NCBI RefSeq assembly: GCF_025909975.1
Contig: NZ_JAPCIO010000007.1
Span: 345-64,344 of the forward strand
Length of the DNA: 64,000 nucleotides
Source: Flavobacterium lacisediminis
Lineage (GTDB): Bacteria; Bacteroidota; Bacteroidia; Flavobacteriales; Flavobacteriaceae
Direction: 5' to 3'
The notes under the pieces were generated by a model. The model made no database searches and was not told where the DNA came from. It worked only from the letters and a program-made list of their open reading frames with translations. Made by a program: the position numbers and the translations under genes. Positions 41,655-50,268 of this stretch are shown in pieces (the stretch's first letter is position 1; every line of letters begins with the position of its first letter).

Positions 41655-43196
41655 TTAGTCGTGAAGTGTATTAATTTTTCTATCGATGTAAATCATTCCA
41701 ATTACGAAACATATCGCTGCTATTCCAATTGGATACCAAAGTCCTTCCAAGTAAAACTCTACATCTCCTGCTTCTTTAGAAGTGGTAACAAAATACGTTG
41801 AAATTGCAGGCAGTAATCCTCCAAAGATACCATTTCCTACGTGATATGGCAAAGACATTGAGGTATATCTAATCTTAACAGGGAACATTTCTACAAGGAA
41901 TGCAGCAATTGGTCCATAAACCATAGTTACAAAAATCACCTGAATAAAAACCATTAATACTAAGAACCATCGGTCGCTATTATTAATCATTTTAGTTACT
42001 TTGGTTTCTACTCTGTCTTTTCCTTTGTCATCTAACATTACTTTTCCACTTTCAAAATGGATAGTTTTGATTTCTTCTACAGTAGTCCCATCGGTGTAAG
42101 CTTTAGTTGTAGTGTAGATAGAATCCATTTTTGTAGCATCAATTTCTTTTAAAGAAGGAACTACTTTAGTTTTCTCAACAATTTCTGTTTTCAATGCTAA
42201 ATCTGTTGAAGCATACATGGCTCTATAAATTGGGCGATACGCTAAAATAGCAATCAACATACCACTCATCATAATCACTTTTCTTCCAACTTTATCACTC
42301 AACCATCCAAAGAATACGAAAAATGGAGTTCCTAATAAAAGCGCAATACCTAATAGAGTATCTACTTGAGAAGATTCAATACTTTGTACTGTTTTTAAGA
42401 AGTTCATGGCATAAAATTGCCCCGTATACCAAACAACTCCTTGCCCCATTGTTGCACCAAATAATGCTAAAAGAACAAATTTTAAATTGAATTTATTTCC
42501 AAAACTCTCTTTTAATGGATTTGTTGATGTTTTACCTTCCGATTTTGCTTTTGCGAAAGCTGGAGATTCATGCATGTTTTTACGAATCAAGAACGAAACA
42601 TATACCATTACAATAGAAACCCAAAACGGTACTCTCCATCCCCACTCATCAAAAGCTTCTTTAGACATTAGCCCTTTAGTAAGTAAGATTACCATCAAAG
42701 AGATAAATAAACCTACAGTTGCTGTAGTTTGAATCCAAGAAGTCCAATATCCTTTTTCGTTTTTAGGCGCATGTTCTGCTACATAAGTTGCTGCACCACC
42801 ATATTCACCTCCAAGCGCTAAACCTTGAAGTAAACGAAGAATTAACACTAAAACAGGTGCTGCGTAGCCAATGGTTTCAAAACTTGGAATACATCCAATT
42901 ATAAAAGTAGCACCCCCCATTAACATTAAAGTAACCATGAAAGTATACTTTCTTCCAATTAAATCGCCTAATCTACCAAAGAAAAGGGCTCCAAACGGAC
43001 GAACTACGAAACCAGCAGCAAATGTTGCTAACGTTGACAAGAAGGCAGCTGTTGGATTATCTGAAGGGAAAAATTTAGTAGATAATACTACAGCTAAACT
43101 TCCGAAGATGTAGAAATCGTACCACTCAATCATTGTTCCCATAGAGGAAGCCGAAATAACTTTCCAGATTCCTTTTGATGATTTGTTATCGCTCAT
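41655..43196 (-). CDS. MFS transporter, metabolite:H+ symporter (MHS) type
   Basis: A 513-residue, 12-helix carrier. N-terminal ASSMGTMIEWYDFYIFGSLA, FGRLGDLIGRKYTF (MFS motif A) and LQGLALGGEYGGAATYVAEHAP are hallmarks of the MHS subfamily (ProP, KgtP). Between helices of the C-terminal half lies an unusual hydrophilic insert of ~85 residues (about 325-410), rich in Lys/Asp/Thr. The neighbours suggest import of acetate, propionate or another short organic acid. The substrate is inferred. Confidence 0.88.
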   Translation of the reverse strand: MSDNKSSKGIWKVISASSMGTMIEWYDFYIFGSLAVVLSTKFFPSDNPTAAFLSTLATFAAGFVVRPFGALFFGRLGDLIGRKYTFMVTLMLMGGATFIIGCIPSFETIGYAAPVLVLILRLLQGLALGGEYGGAATYVAEHAPKNEKGYWTSWIQTTATVGLFISLMVILLTKGLMSKEAFDEWGWRVPFWVSIVMVYVSFLIRKNMHESPAFAKAKSEGKTSTNPLKESFGNKFNLKFVLLALFGATMGQGVVWYTGQFYAMNFLKTVQSIESSQVDTLLGIALLLGTPFFVFFGWLSDKVGRKVIMMSGMLIAILAYRPIYRAMYASTDLALKTEIVEKTKVVPSLKEIDATKMDSIYTTTKAYTDGTTVEEIKTIHFESGKVMLDDKGKDRVETKVTKMINNSDRWFLVLMVFIQVIFVTMVYGPIAAFLVEMFPVKIRYTSMSLPYHVGNGIFGGLLPAISTYFVTTSKEAGDVEFYLEGLWYPIGIAAICFVIGMIYIDRKINTLHD

Positions 43197-43216
43197 AATT
43201 TAATTTTATTAGTTGT

Positions 43217-44593
43217 TTATAAATAGATTTGTAATTGTATGATGAATTCTCCTTTATACTTGTCAATTTTATCAACTGCTGTGTAAACAGGTCGTGTTGA
43301 ATATTGGGTAGTAATTTTTGCATGATGACCGTCTAAGAAAAAGTTAGCACCTAAGTCAAATTGGCTACTTGCTTTTTCTAAAGCATCAAAGTTTTTATAA
43401 GTATAAGCTCCAAATGGTTGAATTCTTACTTTTGGTTTCTCACTTTTACTTGGTAATAAAACCCCTGCTTGTGTGTACCAAATATTTCCTGTACCAATCA
43501 TCGGTTGTAAATTCCCTACTCCTGCCAGAGATGGTGAACCTGAAAATGATGGATCCGCAATACTTTCATTCATAATACCAAGATTTCTTAAATAATTAGG
43601 TCCGAAATCATAATTATAGAAAACACTATACGCTGTGATAGCCATTTTTTTCTCTTTAGCTCCAATTGGCATGTCCAAGAAAACATCACCAGCAAATAAG
43701 TTGATTGGATGTTCTTCAATTACTCCGTTTACTGAAGTTTGCGTTCCTTTTGGTGCATTATAAAAACCTGCTCCAATATTGAACATTTTTTTAGTTCCTA
43801 AATAAGTTCCCACTTTATAAGGTAAAAAGTTAGCTTCTTTATCAAAGAATTGATATTCCACATAACCCGCTTTTGACCATTGAGTAACATTGTTATTATC
43901 TACAGCTCTTGCAATGCTTGCATCGGTAACATTTGTTGGTGTTTGATTTGTAGAAAAAGGTTTATTGATACTAAAACGATATTCTAATTTGTTATATTTT
44001 CCTTTAGCGAAAATTCCAATTTGTCTTGCAAATTGATCTGAATTTTCAATTAACGGCCAGTTGAAGATTGGTGCATCAACAGTTAAATAATTTAAGGTAG
44101 AAGACATTGTCATGCGAGATAATCCCATATAATAATGTAATCCAGCTCCAACAGATAAACTAAAAGGTTTTGATTCTTGTGGTAAAACTACAGCATATTC
44201 ATTCCACGCATCATGGAAAAATATTCCCGGTTTTTTTCCTGCTCCATATCCACCAGTTCCAGCCGAACCTGAAGCACCTCCATTAATAAAAGTTTGATTA
44301 TTGATTCCAATGTGAGTCAAAATCATATAACGTGGAGAAATTTGTGCATAAGCTAACAAACGTAAACGACGTAAGCCAGCATCTTCATAAGAAGAAACAG
44401 ATTCATCTCCAATCATAGAACCTGGATTCAAATCGGTTGAACGAAGCCAAACTTGATTCCATGCAATAAAGCGCATGTATTTGCTTCCTTCTGGATTTAA
44501 ATTGAATTTTAAACCTCCACCGTAATCAGGTGAACCCTGAGCAGATACAAGCAGAGATAAAAATAATCCTGAAATAGTTAGTAATTTTTTCAT
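43217..44593 (-). CDS. Outer-membrane porin
   Basis: The 458-residue precursor begins with signal peptide MKKLLTISGLFLSLLVSAQG. Alternating aromatic/hydrophobic strands (KYMRFIAWNQVWLR, RYMILTHIGINNQTF, KLEYRFSINKPF) end in FIIQLQIYL, a typical C-terminal beta-barrel strand. I start at ATG 44593; an upstream in-frame start would add 13 residues before the signal peptide. It is followed after 20 bp by the MFS gene, so porin and carrier form a path across both membranes. Confidence 0.85.
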   Translation of the reverse strand: MKKLLTISGLFLSLLVSAQGSPDYGGGLKFNLNPEGSKYMRFIAWNQVWLRSTDLNPGSMIGDESVSSYEDAGLRRLRLLAYAQISPRYMILTHIGINNQTFINGGASGSAGTGGYGAGKKPGIFFHDAWNEYAVVLPQESKPFSLSVGAGLHYYMGLSRMTMSSTLNYLTVDAPIFNWPLIENSDQFARQIGIFAKGKYNKLEYRFSINKPFSTNQTPTNVTDASIARAVDNNNVTQWSKAGYVEYQFFDKEANFLPYKVGTYLGTKKMFNIGAGFYNAPKGTQTSVNGVIEEHPINLFAGDVFLDMPIGAKEKKMAITAYSVFYNYDFGPNYLRNLGIMNESIADPSFSGSPSLAGVGNLQPMIGTGNIWYTQAGVLLPSKSEKPKVRIQPFGAYTYKNFDALEKASSQFDLGANFFLDGHHAKITTQYSTRPVYTAVDKIDKYKGEFIIQLQIYL

Positions 44594-44690
44594 AATTAAA
44601 ATTTGGTTAGTTGGGCATTTCTGCATGACCAAATTCTGAATTTCTGTTAACGAAAAAAATTACGGTATATATTTTTGTAAACTACTATAG

Positions 44691-45110
44691 TTAATCTTTA
44701 AATCGTTCCCATTTAATCAACATGAATTTATCTCCAAGTTCTGTGATTATCATACCAGCACCAGACAATTGATCTTTGTTTTGAAGGAATTCAACCAATT
44801 CATTATGCTTAAAAATCTTATATGTTGGATGGTAATTAGGATGTGGTGGTTTCTTGATTTTAAACTCTTTTACCCAATTACTAATAGAAACGTGTGAAAC
44901 ACCAATAATACGTTCAATTTCTCTAAAACTCAATCCTTCTAAATACAATTGTAAAGCCTTAGTTACATAGTAATCATCTATCTTTTTTCCTAATTTATTG
45001 ACTGTGAAGTAATAATTACATGATTTGCATAAATAGCGCTGTCTATCTTTGATGATACCACTTTTAACGATATTGTCGCTTTGACACTTTGGACAGGATA
45101 AAATCTCCAT
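44691..45110 (-). CDS. IS1 InsA-like zinc-ribbon/HTH protein, probably a domesticated regulator
   Basis: The 139-residue protein has a four-cysteine zinc ribbon (CPKCQSDN at residues 5-12, CKSCNYYF at 28-35) and a helix-turn-helix (LSFREIERIIGVSHVSISNWVKEF, ends LSFREIER and NWVKEF), the InsA architecture of IS1. There is no InsB-type DDE domain, no terminal inverted repeat and no second copy in the window. A non-transposase C-terminal domain (LSGAGMIITELGDKFMLIKW) replaces it. It is divergent from the aromatic operon and upstream of the porin gene, so it could regulate either. Confidence 0.75.
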   Translation of the reverse strand: MEILSCPKCQSDNIVKSGIIKDRQRYLCKSCNYYFTVNKLGKKIDDYYVTKALQLYLEGLSFREIERIIGVSHVSISNWVKEFKIKKPPHPNYHPTYKIFKHNELVEFLQNKDQLSGAGMIITELGDKFMLIKWERFKD

Positions 45111-45341
45111 ATATATAATTTTTGCATAAATATACTAATTTTGCAAATATACAAAAAATAATATGATAAAAATTTCAATTCATTTTTTTACTTCTTTCAA
45201 TTTTTAGGTTTTAAAATTATGAATAGTATAAATTAAACTCAAAATCACTACATTTTTAATTTTGTTAAAATGAAAAAAAATGCATTTTTGTTATGAAATA
45301 GTATAGTTATTTTATTTAATTTGTAGAAACAACACTAAACC

Positions 45342-45947
45342 ATGCAATTCGATATTACTAATACGGAATCTTCCGCTTTATATAAACTATTAACAGGAAC
45401 TGTAATTCCTAGACCAATAGGTTGGATTTCAACAATTGATGCCAATGGAATTAATAACCTTGCTCCTTTTTCCTTTTTTAATGTAGTAAGCGAAGATCCG
45501 CCACACGTTATGTTTTCAACTGTTCGAACTGGAAATAAAAACAAAGACACCTTAAATAATATATTAGATAACAAACAATTCGTTGTCAATTTAGTTACGG
45601 AAGAAGTTGTAGAACAAATGAATACCACTTCTCAAAGTGTTGCTTCTGATATCGATGAATTCGAATTAGCAGGTGTCACTCCAATTAATGCTGTTTACAT
45701 CAAACCAAAACGTGTCAAAGAAAGCTTAGTCCATTTTGAATGTGAAATGGTACATCATTATTTTATAGAAAATCATCAAAATGGCGGCGCTTGTATTATT
45801 ATTGGTAAAATAATCACCATGCATATTGACGACTCTATTTTAATGGAAAATCATAGAATTAACTTAGACAAATACAAACCAGTTGCGCGTTTAGCAGGTT
45901 CAAATTATAGTAAATTAGGAGAAATTTTTTCAATCAAAAGACAATAA
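45342..45947 (+). CDS. Flavin reductase-like FMN-binding protein
   Basis: A 201-residue split-barrel flavoprotein. TVIPRPIGWISTIDANGINNLAPFSFFNVVS (given as TVIPRPIGWIST and APFSFFN) is the flavoredoxin/DIM6 signature, with PPHVMFST and DTLNNILDNKQFVVNLV following. It probably binds FMN and supplies reduced flavin or reduces a small substrate. It is the first gene of the aromatic operon, 40 bp before the hydroxylase gene, so a role with that flavoenzyme is likely but not proven. Confidence 0.88.
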   Translation: MQFDITNTESSALYKLLTGTVIPRPIGWISTIDANGINNLAPFSFFNVVSEDPPHVMFSTVRTGNKNKDTLNNILDNKQFVVNLVTEEVVEQMNTTSQSVASDIDEFELAGVTPINAVYIKPKRVKESLVHFECEMVHHYFIENHQNGGACIIIGKIITMHIDDSILMENHRINLDKYKPVARLAGSNYSKLGEIFSIKRQ

Positions 45948-45948
45948 C

Positions 45949-45982
45949 TAATTATCAATTATTCATTGTTAATTATCAATTA
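45949..45982. repeat. Short direct repeat filling the gap before the hydroxylase gene
   Basis: TAATTATCAATTA occurs at 45949-45961 and 45970-45982, separated by 8 bp. Together they occupy nearly the whole 40-bp intergenic gap. Such AT-rich repeats recur between genes in Flavobacterium as far as I recall. Confidence 0.7.
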
Positions 45983-45987
45983 AAAAC

Positions 45988-48282
45988 ATGAAAATAACAG
46001 TTATAGGTGGTGGTCCAGGCGGACTTTACTTTTCGATATTAACCAAAAAAGCAATGCCACATTGCCAAATCGATATTTACGAGCGCAATAAACCCGACGA
46101 TAGTTTTGGTTTTGGTGTAGTATTCTCCGACGAAACCTTAGGTGAATTCCTAAAACGTGACATGCAATCATATGAATTAATTCGTAGCAAATTTGCGTAT
46201 TGGGACGATATTATTGTAGCTCGTGATGGCGAATCAGTTAATATTGCTGGAAATGGATTTTGTGGTTGTTCAAGAAAAACATTGTTACAATTATTACAAC
46301 AACGCTGTATTGAAGAAGGCGTAAATCTGCATTTCGAACAAAATGTTGAAGATTTGTCGCAATTCGCAGATTCTGATATAATTCTAGCAACTGATGGAAT
46401 TGCAAGTACTATTCGAACAAAATACCAAAAAGAATTCGGAACTAAAATCGAATTAAAGAAAAACAGATTCGTTTGGTTAGGTTCAACAAAACCGCTGGAT
46501 GCATTTACCTATTTCTTCAGAAGTACACCTCACGGAACAATAGTTGCTCACTCCTATCAATATGAAGAAGGCATGAGTACTTGGATTTTCGAGTGTTCAG
46601 ATGAAACTTGGCAAAAACACGGTTTTGAAGTCACAAATGAAGAAGACACGATGACTAAAATCGCGGAAATCTTTAAAGAAGAATTAGATGGTCATCCGCT
46701 AATCTCAAACAAATCACATTGGCGTCAATTTCCGCATGTAACGAATGAAAATTGGTATCATAACAATATTGTTTTATTAGGCGATGCGAAAGCTACAGCC
46801 CACTACTCTATTGGTTCAGGAACAAAATTAGCAATGGATTGTGCTATCGGATTATCAGATGCCGTAATTGCTAACCCAAACAATGTGCAAGCCGCTTTTG
46901 AACAATACGACAAGTCAAGAAGAAATACAGTAGAAATGATTCAATATGCAGCAATCGTTTCTTTAGATTGGTTCGAAAATATGGATCGTCACATGCAACA
47001 TCCCTTCCAACAATTTGCGTTTGGATGTATGACACGTTCGAAAAAAGTAACGTATGAAAACTTACGTTTAAGAGATAGTTCGTTTACAGATAAAGTTTTA
47101 GAAGAATTCAATGACAATTGCAATGTCAATATCAAAAATCAATCAGTAGCTTTTTCAAAATTCAAATTAAGAGAATTAGAACTCCCAAACCGCATCGTTA
47201 TGGCGCCAATGGGACAATATTCCGCTACAGACGGATTGGTTTCTGATTGGCATTTGGTACATTACGGAAGTCGCGCAACTGGTGGCGTTGGATTAATCAT
47301 TACCGAAATGACTGCCATTTCCGAAACCGGAAGAATTACAGAAGGTTGTGCAGGAATTTACAATGCAGAACAATTGAACCAATGGAAAAAAATTACCGAT
47401 TTCATTCATAACAATACTTCTACTAAAATCGGAATTCAATTAGGACATTCGGGACGTAAAGGTGCTACTAAAAAACCATGGGAAGGCAACGGACCAATGG
47501 AAACACCTTGGAATTTAATTTCGGCTTCTCCTATTCCATTCAATGAAAATTTTGCTACTCCAAAGGAAATGACTTTGGAAGATATGACAGCGATTAATGC
47601 ACAATTCGTACAAGCAACAAAAAATGCAGACGAAGCTGGATTTGATATGATAGAATTACAAGCCCATCACGGCTTTTTATTAGCTTCTTTCTTATCACCA
47701 TTAACCAATATTCGTACAGATGAATTTGGTGGAAGCATCGAAAATCGTTTGAAATATCCAATAGAAGTATTTAAAGCAATTCGTGAAGTATTCCCAACTG
47801 AAAAACCAATTTCAGTGAGAATTTCAGCAACAGATTGGGCAGAAAATGGAATTTCAGAACAAGAAGTAATTGCAATCACAACTGCTTTTAAAAATGCTGG
47901 AGCTGACATCATCAATGTTTCAACAGGAAATACGGTCTCAGGTCAAAAACCATTAACGGGAAGAATGTGGCAGACACCTTTTTCAGATGCCGTTCGAAAT
48001 ACTGTTCATATCCCAACCATTACCACTGGATATATTCAAGATATCGACCAAATCAATACAATAATTCTTAACGGAAGAGCTGATTTAGTCGCTTTAGGAA
48101 GACCTTTATTGTTAGATGCTAATTTCGTTAGAAACGCACAAGCTTACGAACAATTTCAAGCGAATGATATCCCAAATCCATATAAAATGGGAATTTCGCA
48201 TCTGTATCCGCTAAAAGCTTCGGAAAGAAAACATGTGGAAGGAATGAAAAAAGCATTAAAACCGAAAAGTAATAAGAAGTAA
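45988..48282 (+). CDS. Bifunctional salicylyl-/anthraniloyl-CoA 5-hydroxylase with fused OYE-type reductase domain
   Basis: A 764-residue fusion. Residues 1-~385 are a FAD monooxygenase: VIGGGPGGLYFSIL (dinucleotide binding), LATDGIAS, and VLLGDAKATAHYSIGSGTKLA (GD motif, about 262). Residues ~388-750 are an old-yellow-enzyme barrel: LPNRIVMAPMGQYSA, IGIQLGHSGRKG, ELQAHHGFLLASFLSP, ALGRPLLLD. This is the organisation of 2-aminobenzoyl-CoA monooxygenase/reductase and the PRK08255-type salicylyl-CoA 5-hydroxylase. The neighbouring ligase and gentisate-type dioxygenase favour hydroxylation of an ortho-substituted benzoyl-CoA. The substrate (salicylate or anthranilate) is undecided. Confidence 0.9.
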   Translation: MKITVIGGGPGGLYFSILTKKAMPHCQIDIYERNKPDDSFGFGVVFSDETLGEFLKRDMQSYELIRSKFAYWDDIIVARDGESVNIAGNGFCGCSRKTLLQLLQQRCIEEGVNLHFEQNVEDLSQFADSDIILATDGIASTIRTKYQKEFGTKIELKKNRFVWLGSTKPLDAFTYFFRSTPHGTIVAHSYQYEEGMSTWIFECSDETWQKHGFEVTNEEDTMTKIAEIFKEELDGHPLISNKSHWRQFPHVTNENWYHNNIVLLGDAKATAHYSIGSGTKLAMDCAIGLSDAVIANPNNVQAAFEQYDKSRRNTVEMIQYAAIVSLDWFENMDRHMQHPFQQFAFGCMTRSKKVTYENLRLRDSSFTDKVLEEFNDNCNVNIKNQSVAFSKFKLRELELPNRIVMAPMGQYSATDGLVSDWHLVHYGSRATGGVGLIITEMTAISETGRITEGCAGIYNAEQLNQWKKITDFIHNNTSTKIGIQLGHSGRKGATKKPWEGNGPMETPWNLISASPIPFNENFATPKEMTLEDMTAINAQFVQATKNADEAGFDMIELQAHHGFLLASFLSPLTNIRTDEFGGSIENRLKYPIEVFKAIREVFPTEKPISVRISATDWAENGISEQEVIAITTAFKNAGADIINVSTGNTVSGQKPLTGRMWQTPFSDAVRNTVHIPTITTGYIQDIDQINTIILNGRADLVALGRPLLLDANFVRNAQAYEQFQANDIPNPYKMGISHLYPLKASERKHVEGMKKALKPKSNKK

Positions 48283-48283
48283 A

Positions 48284-48310
48284 TAATTACGAATTAGAAA
48301 TTACGAATTA
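48284..48310 (+). repeat. Left inverted repeat of the four-helix-bundle cassette
   Basis: The 27 bp (TAATTACGAATT, AG, AAATTACGAATTA) match the reverse complement of 48654-48680 at 25 of 27 positions. The repeat begins 1 bp after the hydroxylase stop codon and ends at the A of the four-helix-bundle ATG. Confidence 0.9.
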
Positions 48311-48663
48311 TGAAAAATGATAATGTTGTTCAAATAAAAAGTTATGCTTTTGCTGTTCGAATAATAAAAGTTTTTAAATATTTATCTGAACAAAAAAAAG
48401 AATTTGTTTTAAGTAAACAACTATTAAGATGTGGAACTTCAATTGGAGCTAATATTGAAGAAGCCATTGGAGGACAATCAGGAAAAGATTTTTTCGCCAA
48501 AATAACCATATCATATAAAGAAGCAAGAGAAACACATTATTGGATTAGATTATTAAAAGATACTGATTATTTATCTGTTGAGGAAGCTGATAGTTTACTT
48601 AAAGATGTTGATGAGTTACTTAGAATAATTGGTTCTATTCAAAAAACGTTACGTAATTCGTAA
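48310..48663 (+). CDS. Four-helix-bundle protein (S23/23S-rRNA-IVS family)
   Basis: A 117-residue helical protein. LSKQLLRCGTSIGANIEEA (residues ~36-54), GKDFFAKITISYKEARETHYWIRLL (ends GKDFFAK and YWIRLL) and a final helix of hydrophobic heptads define the family first found in 23S rRNA intervening sequences and now seen in many intergenic positions. The fold may bind nucleic acid; its biological role is unknown. It interrupts a catabolic operon, is AT-richer than its neighbours, and is enclosed by a 27-bp inverted repeat, which suggests insertion as a cassette. Confidence 0.9.
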   Translation: MKNDNVVQIKSYAFAVRIIKVFKYLSEQKKEFVLSKQLLRCGTSIGANIEEAIGGQSGKDFFAKITISYKEARETHYWIRLLKDTDYLSVEEADSLLKDVDELLRIIGSIQKTLRNS

Positions 48664-48680
48664 TTTAAAATTCGTAATTA
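48654..48680 (-). repeat. Right inverted repeat of the four-helix-bundle cassette
   Basis: Inverted counterpart of 48284-48310 (TAATTCGTAATTT, AAAATTCGTAATTA on the plus strand). It contains the stop codon of the four-helix-bundle gene and ends exactly one base before the ATG of the CoA-ligase gene. Confidence 0.9.
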
Positions 48681-50261
48681 ATGAAGGATAATTTCGCTCA
48701 CAATAGCTTACCTGCTCTGGAATTACAACCAGAATATACCTTTTTGGATTTACCTCAATTCCAACATTCAGAAATGCTGAATTGCGTAGAAAGATTGTTA
48801 GATAGCCATGTTCGAGAAGGTCGCGGAAATAACATTTGCATTCGTACGTTTGAGGAAACTTGGACGTATCAAGATTTATATGAAAAAGCGAATCAAATTG
48901 CTCACGTTTTGGTGGATGATTTAGGATTAAAATCGGGTAATCGTGTTTTGATTCGTTCGGCTAATAATCCGATGATGGTGGCGTGTTGGTTCGCTATTTT
49001 AAAAGCGGGTGGAATTGTTGTGGCAACCATGCCATTGCTTCGTTCTAAAGAATTGACTACAATTATCGATTGTGCTGAAATTTCGCATGTGATGTGTGAT
49101 AAGGAATTGGAAGAGGAAATCCATTTGGTAAAATCCGATTTCTTAAAACAAACGTGTTTTTATGGGAATTCACAATTAGAAGTATTAATGGCTTCTAAGT
49201 CTAAAATATTCGACAATTATCATTCAAAATCAGATTCGGTGGCTTTGATTGGTTTCACTTCTGGAACAACAGGTTTACCCAAAATGACGGCACATTATCA
49301 CAAAGATATTTTGAATATTTGCGAAGCGTTTCCACAATATTCACTACAAGCCACTCCAAATGATATTTTTACAGGAAGTCCACCTTTAGGATTTACTTTT
49401 GGTTTAGGCGGATTAGTATTATTTCCAATGTATTTCGGAGCTTCAACATTTCTTATCGAAAAACCAAGTCCAGATTTATTGTTGAAAGCGATTCAAGACT
49501 TCAAAATCACGATTTGCTTTACCGCTCCTACTGCTTGGCGCATCATCACTACAAAAGTTCAGGATTACGATATTTCAAGTTTGAGAAAATGTGTATCTGC
49601 TGGTGAAACCTTGCCTTTGAAAGTTTGGCAAGATTGGTACGATGCGACAGGTTTAAAAATCATTGACGGAATTGGCGCTACCGAAATGTTGCATATTTTT
49701 ATTTCATCAAACGAAGAGAACATGAAACCTGGCGCTACAGGAAAAGCGATTACAGGTTACGAAGCTAAAATCATAGACCAACAAGGCAACGAATTACCAA
49801 GAAACGAAGCTGGAAGATTAGCGGTGCGAGGAATTACAGGTTGTAAATACTTAAACCGAGAAGAAAAACAACGAGAATATGTAGAAAACGGTTGGAACAT
49901 CACGGGCGATATTTTCCGTCAAGATGAAGAAGGCTACTTCCATTTTGTGGCACGTGGCGATGATATGATTATTTCTTCGGGCTATAATATTGCGGCAATT
50001 GAAGTAGAATCCGTACTTTTAACCCACGAAGATATTTTGGAATGTGCCGTAGTAGGTTTACCTGATGAAGAACGAGGAATGTTGGTTTGTGCGCATATTG
50101 TGTTACACGATACAACTAAAGCAACAGATGCAATGAAAAACCGTATTCAACACTGGTTCAAAGAAGTAGCTGCTCCCTATAAATACCCAAGAGTAATTAA
50201 TTTCGTGGAATGTTTGCCAAAAACGGAAACAGGAAAAATACAGAGGTTTAAATTAAAATAA
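48681..50261 (+). CDS. Aryl-CoA ligase (benzoate/2-aminobenzoate-CoA ligase family)
   Basis: A 526-residue AMP-forming ligase. VALIGFTSGTTGLPKMTAHYHKD (P-loop; here GFTSGTTGLPKMT), FTAPTAWR, DGIGATEMLHIFISS and the C-terminal catalytic lysine in PKTETGKIQRF are intact. GATEMLHIF is characteristic of benzoate- and aminobenzoate-CoA ligases rather than fatty acid ligases. It would produce the aryl-CoA used by the fused hydroxylase two genes upstream. Ring substituents accepted cannot be read from the sequence. Confidence 0.9.
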   Translation: MKDNFAHNSLPALELQPEYTFLDLPQFQHSEMLNCVERLLDSHVREGRGNNICIRTFEETWTYQDLYEKANQIAHVLVDDLGLKSGNRVLIRSANNPMMVACWFAILKAGGIVVATMPLLRSKELTTIIDCAEISHVMCDKELEEEIHLVKSDFLKQTCFYGNSQLEVLMASKSKIFDNYHSKSDSVALIGFTSGTTGLPKMTAHYHKDILNICEAFPQYSLQATPNDIFTGSPPLGFTFGLGGLVLFPMYFGASTFLIEKPSPDLLLKAIQDFKITICFTAPTAWRIITTKVQDYDISSLRKCVSAGETLPLKVWQDWYDATGLKIIDGIGATEMLHIFISSNEENMKPGATGKAITGYEAKIIDQQGNELPRNEAGRLAVRGITGCKYLNREEKQREYVENGWNITGDIFRQDEEGYFHFVARGDDMIISSGYNIAAIEVESVLLTHEDILECAVVGLPDEERGMLVCAHIVLHDTTKATDAMKNRIQHWFKEVAAPYKYPRVINFVECLPKTETGKIQRFKLK

Positions 50262-50268
50262 GCATTAA

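Noticed and set aside
44691-45110. Complete IS1-type insertion sequence
   Set aside because: No InsB frame, no terminal inverted repeats or target duplication, and a different C-terminal domain; treated as a domesticated gene.
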